Assembly: GCA_937858235.1 (NCBI GenBank)
Contig: CALLZZ010000018.1
Location: forward strand, 1 to 43,777
DNA from: an uncultured Clostridia bacterium
GTDB taxonomy: Bacteria; Bacillota; Clostridia; Oscillospirales; Oscillospiraceae
Reading direction: 5' to 3'
Length of the DNA stretch: 43,777 nt
In this document: piece by piece, positions 8,393 to 13,464 of the stretch
How the letters are laid out: each line of letters begins with the position of its first letter
How positions within the stretch are numbered: position 1 is the first letter of the stretch
Notes under the pieces: generated by a model
What the model saw: only the letters and a program-made list of their open reading frames with translations
Database searches by the model: none
Told to the model about the DNA's origin: nothing
Position numbers and translations under genes: made by a program

Positions 8393-8590
8393 TTATTCTT
8401 TTATTTTTCCCTCGCGGACCCATTCGTCCACTTCGGATATTTTGAACTTATAGCGCTTTCCGGCACGATAGACAGGCAATTTGCCTTCTCTGACCCATGT
8501 ACGCACAGTATCTTGACTTAAGCTGAGATGCTCGGCGATGTCCTTAAGATTTACCCATTTTTCTGTTGTGTTTTCGGGTTCTGTGTTCAT
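8393..8590 (-). CDS. Excisionase-type helix-turn-helix protein
   Basis: This 65-residue protein has a MerR/excisionase-like HTH_17 fold: WVNLKDIAEHLSLSQDTVRTWVREG, then the wing LPVYRAGKRYKFKISEVDEWV. Residue order and length match stand-alone HTH proteins that often sit beside restriction or defence genes. GGAGG precedes the ATG by seven bases. It lies 30 bp upstream of the RloC-like gene on the same strand and probably regulates or assists the operon. A phage excisionase is less likely because no integrase is near. Confidence 0.75.
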   Translation of the reverse strand: MNTEPENTTEKWVNLKDIAEHLSLSQDTVRTWVREGKLPVYRAGKRYKFKISEVDEWVREGKIKE

Positions 8591-8620
8591 GTGTTAACCT
8601 CCATTTGTTAGTAAATCGAT

Positions 8621-8788
8621 TTATAGCTTCAGAATCGGGATTTGCACGCCTGCATCTCGTAATTCTTCAATCAAGTTGATGCGTTTTATCGTCCAGTGGG
8701 TGCAGTTCATTTCATTGAACCTATCAGGCATACCGAGGTTAAGCTCCACAGCCATTGTGTTGATTAAGTCCTGTGAAACGCTCAACAA
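8621..8788 (-). pseudogene. Out-of-frame C-terminal part of the preceding gene (frameshift)
   Basis: Immediately after the upstream gene's TGA (8784-8782), another minus-strand frame reads KLLSVSQDLINTMAVELNL and then FNEMNCTHWTIKRINLIEEL up to a TAA at 8623-8621. One extra T in the T run at about 8795-8799 would join it to the upstream protein. From memory, relatives of the upstream protein end in an 'ELN-x-THW-x-IK-x-x-NLIEELR' segment, so I take this as the original C-terminus. An alternative is a separate 44-residue gene from the ATG at 8755, but that start has no good ribosome site. Confidence 0.45.
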
Positions 8789-9219
8789 TTTGCAAAAATA
8801 GAACTATTCTTGCCCCGGTATGTATCATTCTCACTGGCAAACAATGCGGGAAAAGTCTTTATTCTTTCTATTGCCTCCGTCGACATGGATGAATATTCAT
8901 TTTTTGTATCAGCGGGTGTGTATTCGGTGAGAGAGCGTTTCTTGGCAATTGTAAAGTGAGAACCATCAAATGATTCTCCGGCTTTTACGAATAGGTTATA
9001 ACAATCGCAGTTCAAACGTCCCAGTGCGCCGATAATGTCAAACTGCCCGGCACCTGTCTGCGGCAGACCGGCAAGAAGTATGTTGAAACAATTATTGACC
9101 ACATCGGCACGGCCGATTTGTGTTCCGTTGTCGCCTGTCTGCGTAAAAGTCATCGGAGCAGGGCTTTGATTTGCCACAGCAATTTCCGCAGACTGAACAG
9201 GCTTTATCTCATTGCTCAA
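8782..9219 (-). CDS. Uncharacterised protein with N-terminal FxQxGxNGxQIG motif (truncated)
   Basis: 145 residues are encoded from a TTG start at 9219; GGAGGG lies about nine bases upstream, and the nearby ATG reads into a stop after two codons, so TTG is needed. Residues 25-42 carry F-x-Q-x-G-x-N-G-x-Q-I-G-x5-N, also found at the C-terminus of the protein encoded just upstream. Residues about 75-132 (YNLFV, FDGSHF, RSLTEYT, FPALFASEN) form a conserved-looking domain that I associate with an uncharacterised Firmicute family. The reading frame ends early through an apparent single-base loss, leaving the C-terminal part out of frame. Function unknown; context suggests a defence or signalling module. 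Confidence 0.6.
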   Translation of the reverse strand: MSNEIKPVQSAEIAVANQSPAPMTFTQTGDNGTQIGRADVVNNCFNILLAGLPQTGAGQFDIIGALGRLNCDCYNLFVKAGESFDGSHFTIAKKRSLTEYTPADTKNEYSSMSTEAIERIKTFPALFASENDTYRGKNSSIFANC

Positions 9220-9232
9220 ATCATTACCCTCC

Positions 9233-10090
9233 TCAGTCGCCGTGTTTTATATTCAAAGTTCCGATACTGCCTATTTGGATTCCGTTATTGCCGTACTGAT
9301 TAAACACAACGGGGTTATTAACGGTCTGTGTTGTGTTCTGCTGCCGGTCATCGGATCGATCATCTGCCGAATCGTCAATAACCGTTTCCTCATAGCCGGG
9401 AGCGGACTCCTCGGCATCCTCCGAAGGAACAGCTTGTTCGATATAATTATAAACATTCAGATTTTGCGTGAAGCCTTTGGATGGTGTCCAGTTTTCAATT
9501 GTGTTTCTGCCGATTTTGTTATCCGGGCGTTGCAGAAGGATATAGTGCCACACGCCAACCAAAAACGCCTGCAGGCAAATGTCTGCAGAAGCCGTCAGTG
9601 ATTCTTTGGTAACCGCCGTTCCGTTTTCCAGCGCATAGAACAATGCGTCAGATTCAATAGAACTGTCTTCTGATATTAACTCGATGAGTGCCTCCACAAG
9701 GTACTCATCTTTTTTTGTGTCTTTTTCCGCATCAAGAAAGGTATCGGTGAACGCCAGCATACGAGAGAGAGCCTCGCCATAATTTGTGCGAACACATTCA
9801 TCAAACGAGCGCACCTCACCCGTATCTCCAAAAGGCAGATAAGTGCCGGACGATGCTTTACAATTTTTGAAATCCGAGGTGTTACCCTTAAAAGTCGGGA
9901 AGGTCGATGGTGTTGGCTCTGTATAAGAAGGACTACATACTTTAATTAGGGCTACGAGTGCATTCGGGTCTGAAAGGCCGTCAGACTCACCGCTGTATTT
10001 TTGTCTGGGTCCGATTCTCTGTTTTCGGGCATTCAAGAGCTGCATGAAGAATGTTCCGCCGCAGAGGCAAGGATGCACATTATTTGACAT
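9233..10090 (-). CDS. Uncharacterised 285-aa protein with C-terminal FxQxGxNGxQIG motif
   Basis: This is the first gene of the leftward operon; ATG at 10090 with GGAGGAAAG six bases upstream. The N-terminus has HPCLCGGTFF (Cys 8 and Cys 10), followed by a helical domain (about 100-200) and an acidic, disordered linker (about 220-255: E/D/S-rich, then DDRSDDRQQN). The extreme C-terminus is VVFNQYGNNGIQIGSIGTLNI (motif residues 263-280). A short, aggregation-prone motif at the end of a flexible linker, matched in the next gene, is the architecture of amyloid-signalling adaptors; that reading is inference. The stop lies 13 bp from the next start. No enzymatic motif was recognised. Confidence 0.65.
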   Translation of the reverse strand: MSNNVHPCLCGGTFFMQLLNARKQRIGPRQKYSGESDGLSDPNALVALIKVCSPSYTEPTPSTFPTFKGNTSDFKNCKASSGTYLPFGDTGEVRSFDECVRTNYGEALSRMLAFTDTFLDAEKDTKKDEYLVEALIELISEDSSIESDALFYALENGTAVTKESLTASADICLQAFLVGVWHYILLQRPDNKIGRNTIENWTPSKGFTQNLNVYNYIEQAVPSEDAEESAPGYEETVIDDSADDRSDDRQQNTTQTVNNPVVFNQYGNNGIQIGSIGTLNIKHGD

Positions 10091-10110
10091 AGCTTTCCTC
10101 CGTAGAAATT

Positions 10111-10167
10111 ACTATCACTACTAACGCTACTATCGTTACTAACCATAGCACACTAACTCTATTAACG
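10111..10167. promoter_or_regulatory. Three 16-bp direct repeats upstream of the leftward operon
   Basis: ACTATCACTACTAACG (10111-10126), ACTATCGTTACTAACC (10129-10144) and ACTAACTCTATTAACG (10152-10167) are related copies; the third matches the first at 13 of 16 positions. They start 20 bp upstream of the ATG of the 285-aa protein, in its leader or promoter. They look like operator sites, possibly for the operon's own HTH protein. No other gene is near on the left strand. Confidence 0.5.
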
Positions 10168-10172
10168 ATTGG

Positions 10173-10207
10173 ATTGCTCTTGTGAGAAGTCACAGGGGCA
10201 ATTTTTT
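10173..10207 (+). terminator. Strong rho-independent terminator/attenuator between divergent units
   Basis: ATTGCTCTTGTGA (10173-10185) pairs with TCACAGGGGCAAT (10190-10202) over 13 bp (two G-U pairs) around the loop GAAG, followed by six T (10202-10207). It works only for plus-strand transcription, yet the genes to the left point the other way. It would insulate the prophage early operon from antisense readthrough or attenuate its own leader. Confidence 0.65.
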
Positions 10208-10326
10208 ATTTTACAAGAAGTTTGCTGCCAGAAAACAAACCGCAACAAACCCCACTAAACCATTATATCAGACTTTTATGTAAAAAACAATCAGACAAGC
10301 ACATCTTCTGTAAAAGTTCATACAGC

Positions 10327-10370
10327 TTTTCTCCTGTGATTTTCTCACAAATCAAAATCTAAGGAGAAAA
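10327..10370 (+). promoter_or_regulatory. Leader hairpin sequestering the ribosome binding site
   Basis: TTTTCTCCT (10327-10335) is the exact complement of AGGAGAAAA (10362-10370), which contains the Shine-Dalgarno sequence of the gene starting at 10375. A nested small stem GTGA/TCAC (10336-10339 with 10345-10348) lies in the loop. Folding would hide the ribosome site, so translation of the first prophage gene is probably controlled by a protein, temperature or an upstream event. Confidence 0.5.
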
Positions 10371-10374
10371 TCAT

Positions 10375-11091
10375 ATGAAAAATCATCAAAAACAGCACTA
10401 CCACGAGTTCTACATCATGCTGTCGGACGGCAGCAGCATCAAAACCTCCCGCCGCGAGTGCTTTGCACCGGCAGAGCCTGTTACGTCGGACAAGCCGTAT
10501 CCGCAAAGATGGTACTACTCCCCGGATCAGCAGATGGCAATCCGTCTCCCCCGCAACGAACTCGGCGAAAAGTTTGGTAAAGACAATGCCGTCGACCTTA
10601 AGTCCGAAGAACGCGAGACAGAACGCAAGAACCTCTGCATCGGACAAACCTCCCATGCAAGCTGCACCGTGACCTGTGCCGAGTGCCATTTTAGCGATTA
10701 CTGCGATTCTGAATATCGTGCAAAAAACGGTGTCGGCTGTAAACGCAAATGCGACTGCTGTTCTTCGTATGTTCGCCGCACCCTTGAGCTGGACAAGCCG
10801 CTCGGCTTTAACGACGACGGCGCCGAGGTCACCTTTGATCTTGCAGATGAAACTGCGGATGTTGAGGGTACATATTCCGGCACCGAACAGCGCGATGCAA
10901 TCGCTGCGATTATCGCTTCCCTCGATCCCGTTGACCGTGAATTGTGGTTCTGCCTTGTTCGGAAAATCAAAAAGAATGAAGTTGCGGACAGGCTGCACAT
11001 GACCGTTGACGGTGTGTATTATCGGCAGAAAAGATTGGAGCGTATGCTCCGGGAAAATGAAGCCCTAAAAAAGTTTTTTGAGAATTTCTGA
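10375..11091 (+). CDS. Cys-rich early phage regulator with sigma-70 region 4-like HTH
   Basis: This 238-residue first rightward prophage gene starts at an ATG with AAGGAG eight bases upstream. A central Cys cluster (about residues 96-126, including TCAEC, DYCDSEY, GCKRKCDCC) could bind metal. The C-terminus (about 185-238: LDPVDRELWFCLVRKIKKNE, ADRLHMTVDGVYYRQKRLER) has the length and pattern of a sigma-70 region 4 helix-turn-helix. Proteins of this type stand at the head of replication modules in phages of Clostridia and are often named sigma-factor-like. Its ribosome site lies in a stable hairpin, suggesting tight control. The role is inferred as an early transcription regulator. Confidence 0.6.
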   Translation: MKNHQKQHYHEFYIMLSDGSSIKTSRRECFAPAEPVTSDKPYPQRWYYSPDQQMAIRLPRNELGEKFGKDNAVDLKSEERETERKNLCIGQTSHASCTVTCAECHFSDYCDSEYRAKNGVGCKRKCDCCSSYVRRTLELDKPLGFNDDGAEVTFDLADETADVEGTYSGTEQRDAIAAIIASLDPVDRELWFCLVRKIKKNEVADRLHMTVDGVYYRQKRLERMLRENEALKKFFENF

Positions 11092-11095
11092 TTTT

Positions 11096-11144
11096 CACTA
11101 CGGATATCGCTCCTTGCCTGTCCAGTACGAGGTGAGGAGTGATG
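11096..11144 (+). ncRNA. Repeated hairpin element, copy 1
   Basis: It begins five bases after the stop codon at 11091 with CACTACGGAT (11096-11105). Bases 11106-11119 then pair with 11130-11143 in an unbroken 14-bp stem (three G-U pairs) around the loop GTCCAGTACG. No T run follows. GGAG of the 3' arm could alternatively pair with CTCC at 11145-11148. A second copy at 15419 keeps loop and inner stem but differs by compensating changes in the outer stem. Confidence 0.55.
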
Positions 11145-11173
11145 CTCCTACATTAGGAACGGAGGTAAATCGT

Positions 11174-11218
11174 ATGAAAATCAACGAAAAAGGAGGGCTT
11201 GTCCATGTCGCCGGATAA
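11174..11218 (+). CDS. 14-codon leader ORF
   Basis: An ATG at 11174, with GGAGG about nine bases upstream, opens a 14-residue frame (MKINEKGGLVHVAG) that spans the ribosome site of the next gene (AAAGGAGGG, 11189-11197) and stops (TAA, 11216-11218) just after that gene's ATG at 11205. This layout suits translational coupling. It may simply be a chance frame, but both ribosome sites look genuine. Confidence 0.35.
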   Translation: MKINEKGGLVHVAG

Positions 11219-11516
11219 AGCGCTGGAAATCGGAAACGACCTTGCCCACATTGCGAAAACCCTGGCGGAATTGGCGGAAGAGATCAAGGTCGAGTATGAC
11301 CACGACGCCAAGGATGAGTCCCCGCAGGAAAAAACCACAGCGGAAGTAAAATACCCGGACATTTCGAAGGTACGCGGCTTTCTCGCTGAAAAGTCGAGAG
11401 CCGGACACACGGCGGAAATTCAGGTTCTGCTTGCAAAGCACGGATGCAAGAAACTTTCGGAAGTGCCGCCCGCCGAGTTTGAGACGCTGATGGAAGAAGC
11501 GAGGAAGCTGGAATGA
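11205..11516 (+). CDS. Small conserved phage protein upstream of DUF2800
   Basis: The 103-residue product starts at the ATG at 11205 with AAAGGAGGG seven bases upstream; a TTG two codons earlier is rejected. The N-terminal 30 residues are helical (NDLAHIAKTLAELAEEI), a charged linker follows, and the C-terminus carries VRGFLAEKSRAGHTAEIQVL and LLAKHGCKKLSEVPPAEF. Similar small proteins regularly precede DUF2800 genes in phages of Clostridia, sometimes labelled 'rrp5-like' without evidence. The stop overlaps the next start (ATGA). The likely role is in the DNA replication/recombination module with DUF2800 and DUF2815; the function is not known. Confidence 0.7.
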   Translation: MSPDKALEIGNDLAHIAKTLAELAEEIKVEYDHDAKDESPQEKTTAEVKYPDISKVRGFLAEKSRAGHTAEIQVLLAKHGCKKLSEVPPAEFETLMEEARKLE

Positions 11517-12625
11517 GCCATGCACTTCTATCTCCATCCGCAAGTAAAAGGTGGATAGAGTGTCCCAAAAGTGCTCGACTAACCGAGTTTTTACCGGATA
11601 CCATTTCGTCTTATGCGGCTGACGGGACGATTGCCCACAGCGTAGCCGAAAGTAAGCTGAATCATCGTCTCGGATACAGCGGGAGTCCACCGAAATGTGA
11701 AGACGCGGAAATGGACGAATACACGGACGATTACGCCAACTTCGTGCTTGAACAGGCGGCGATCCTCACAAATCCAACCGTGTATGTCGAACTGCGGGTT
11801 GACTGCTCCAAGTACATCCCGGAATGCTTTGGTACCTGTGACGCGCTTATCGTTTCGGACGGCGCACTCCACATCATCGACCTGAAGAGCGGGAGCGGGA
11901 TAAAGGTCGACGCTGAAGGAAACGACCAGCTCCGCATCTACTCGCTCGGCGCTCTTGCAATGTTCGGCTTCCTTTATGACATTGCCACAGTGCGGATGAG
12001 CATTTTCCAGCCGAAGCTCGGTAACTGCTCCACCTGGGAGATTCCTGTAGACGAACTGACAGGCTGGGCGGAAAACACGCTGATACCCGCTGCGCGGCTT
12101 GCCTGGAACGGCGAGGGCGATTACAAAGCCGGCGCTCACTGTCAATTCTGCAGAGCCAAAGCGGAATGTCGTAAACGCGCCGAAGCGAACCTCGCTCTCG
12201 AGATCTATGATTTCACCAATCCCGCTCTGCTACAGAGATGCGAGATCGCAGACATCCTCGGTAAGATCGACGGACTCATGTCATGGGCTTCGGATGTAAA
12301 AGAATACGCGCTTTCCAAGGCGCTGGCGGGCACGAGGTTTGACGGCTGGAAGATCGTCGAAGGCAGAAGCACACGGCATTATTCAAACGAAGCATCCGTT
12401 GCAAAGGCCGTCACCGACATTGGACTCGACCCATACGAACACAAACTGCTCGGAATTACGGCAATGACATCATTACTCGGTAAAAAGCGATTTGAAGACA
12501 CTCTTGGTGGCTTTACTTACAAGCCTGCCGGCAAACCCGTGCTTGTACCCGTAACGGACAAGCGTAAAGAAATTAACACGGCGGCGGATGATTTCGCCGA
12601 CCCTATCGAAAATTTGGAGGATTAA
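11513..12625 (+). CDS. DUF2800 family, PD-(D/E)XK nuclease-like phage protein
   Basis: The 370-residue DUF2800 protein opens with SHALLSPSASKRWIECPKSA, the usual family N-terminus, resembling the RecB/Cas4-like exonuclease start. The catalytic core of the PD-(D/E)XK fold is visible as CDALIVSDGALHIIDLKSG (about 104-122; D and the D-x-K pair). A Cys group typical of Fe-S or zinc-bound members follows: HCQFCRAKAECRKRAE (about 208-223). It probably acts as a single-strand or end-processing nuclease in phage recombination with the following DUF2815 protein. It overlaps the previous gene by four bases. Length is normal. Confidence 0.85.
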   Translation: MSHALLSPSASKRWIECPKSARLTEFLPDTISSYAADGTIAHSVAESKLNHRLGYSGSPPKCEDAEMDEYTDDYANFVLEQAAILTNPTVYVELRVDCSKYIPECFGTCDALIVSDGALHIIDLKSGSGIKVDAEGNDQLRIYSLGALAMFGFLYDIATVRMSIFQPKLGNCSTWEIPVDELTGWAENTLIPAARLAWNGEGDYKAGAHCQFCRAKAECRKRAEANLALEIYDFTNPALLQRCEIADILGKIDGLMSWASDVKEYALSKALAGTRFDGWKIVEGRSTRHYSNEASVAKAVTDIGLDPYEHKLLGITAMTSLLGKKRFEDTLGGFTYKPAGKPVLVPVTDKRKEINTAADDFADPIENLED

Positions 12626-12629
12626 TATC

Positions 12630-13205
12630 ATGAAAAATACTGTAACAAACCCCACGAAAGTTGTCACTGGCGTCGTTCGTCTCAGCTATGCGAATATCTG
12701 GACCGCGAAGAGTATCAACGGCGGTGCACCGAAGTTTTCTACTAGTGTTCTTATTCCGAAGTCCGACACCGCAACTGTTCAGAAAATCAAGGCGGCAATT
12801 CAAGCGGCCTATGACGAAGGTGAGAGCAAGCTCAAGGGCAACGGCAAGTCCGTTCCCGCGCTCTCCGCACTGAAAACACCATTGAGAGACGGAGATGTAG
12901 AACGCCCGGACGATGAGGCGTATGCGGGGCACTGGTTCATTAACGCCAATAGCAACACCGCTCCCGGCGTCGTGGACATCAACCGTCAGCCCATTCTTGA
13001 TACCAGCGAAATCTACTCCGGCGTTTATGCCCGTGTTTCCCTTTCCCTCTATGCATTCAATTCAAACGGAAATCGCGGAATTGCCTGCGGGCTTCAGAAC
13101 ATCCAGAAGATTAAGGACGGTGCATCTCTCGGCGGCAAGGTAAGCGCTGAAGATGACTTTGATGACAACTTCACAGCGGACGCAAGCGATGATTTCCTCG
13201 CTTGA
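12630..13205 (+). CDS. DUF2815 family single-stranded-DNA-binding-like protein
   Basis: 191 residues start at the ATG at 12630 (GGAGG nine bases upstream); an upstream in-frame ATG at 12588 lies inside DUF2800 and is rejected. The family pattern is clear: VVTGVVRLSYANIWTAKSI, GAPKFSTSVLIPKSD, then GVYARVSLSLYAFNSNGNRG, and an acidic tail (DDFDDNFTADASDDFLA) like the C-termini of single-stranded-DNA-binding proteins that recruit partners. DUF2815 is treated as a phage ssDNA-binding or annealing protein. Gene order DUF2800-DUF2815-polymerase supports a replication/recombination operon. Confidence 0.85.
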   Translation: MKNTVTNPTKVVTGVVRLSYANIWTAKSINGGAPKFSTSVLIPKSDTATVQKIKAAIQAAYDEGESKLKGNGKSVPALSALKTPLRDGDVERPDDEAYAGHWFINANSNTAPGVVDINRQPILDTSEIYSGVYARVSLSLYAFNSNGNRGIACGLQNIQKIKDGASLGGKVSAEDDFDDNFTADASDDFLA

Positions 13206-13225
13206 GAAAGGAACGGTAAAACATT

Positions 13226-13411
13226 ATGACAACGCTTCAGACAATCTTGGTTACCACCCTTCTTGCAATCTGGCTTTGTTTCAGCCTGGTGTTCCTGATC
13301 ACCGCAATCCAGAGCGCCATATATGACCGAAAGCGCGAGAAGCGCGAAAAGCAACAGGCCGTGCGGGATTTGGAGTATCACGAAAAACGTATGAATGACT
13401 TTAAAAAGTAA
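13226..13411 (+). CDS. Small single-span membrane protein
   Basis: 61 residues: one hydrophobic helix (about 5-30, TILVTTLLAIWLCFSLVFLI) followed by a highly basic cytoplasmic tail (YDRKREKREKQQ) that is probably a short coiled coil. It lies between the ssDNA-binding protein and the DNA polymerase. It could tether replication proteins to the membrane; this is inferred from topology only. AAAGGAACGG lies upstream of the ATG. Confidence 0.6.
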   Translation: MTTLQTILVTTLLAIWLCFSLVFLITAIQSAIYDRKREKREKQQAVRDLEYHEKRMNDFKK

Positions 13412-13417
13412 CTTCCC

Positions 13418-13447
13418 GGAGGGCGGCAGGGTGTCCTGCCGTCCTCC
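13418..13447 (+). terminator. GC-rich hairpin before the DNA polymerase gene
   Basis: GGAGGGCGGCAGG (13418-13430) and CCTGCCGTCCTCC (13435-13447) pair over 13 positions around the loop GTGT. No T run follows, so it is more likely an RNA-processing, stability or attenuation element than a full terminator. The polymerase ATG is 17 bp beyond. Confidence 0.45.
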
Positions 13448-13464
13448 CTCATTATGGAGGACTT

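Noticed and set aside
10345..10998. 217-codon minus-strand frame opposite the first prophage gene
   Set aside because: The plus strand has a strong ribosome site and a Cys-cluster/HTH protein; the reverse frame has no start signal and no family pattern.
12588..12629. Upstream ATG extension of the DUF2815 protein
   Set aside because: The extension lies inside DUF2800 and the GGAGG at 12616-12620 points to the ATG at 12630.
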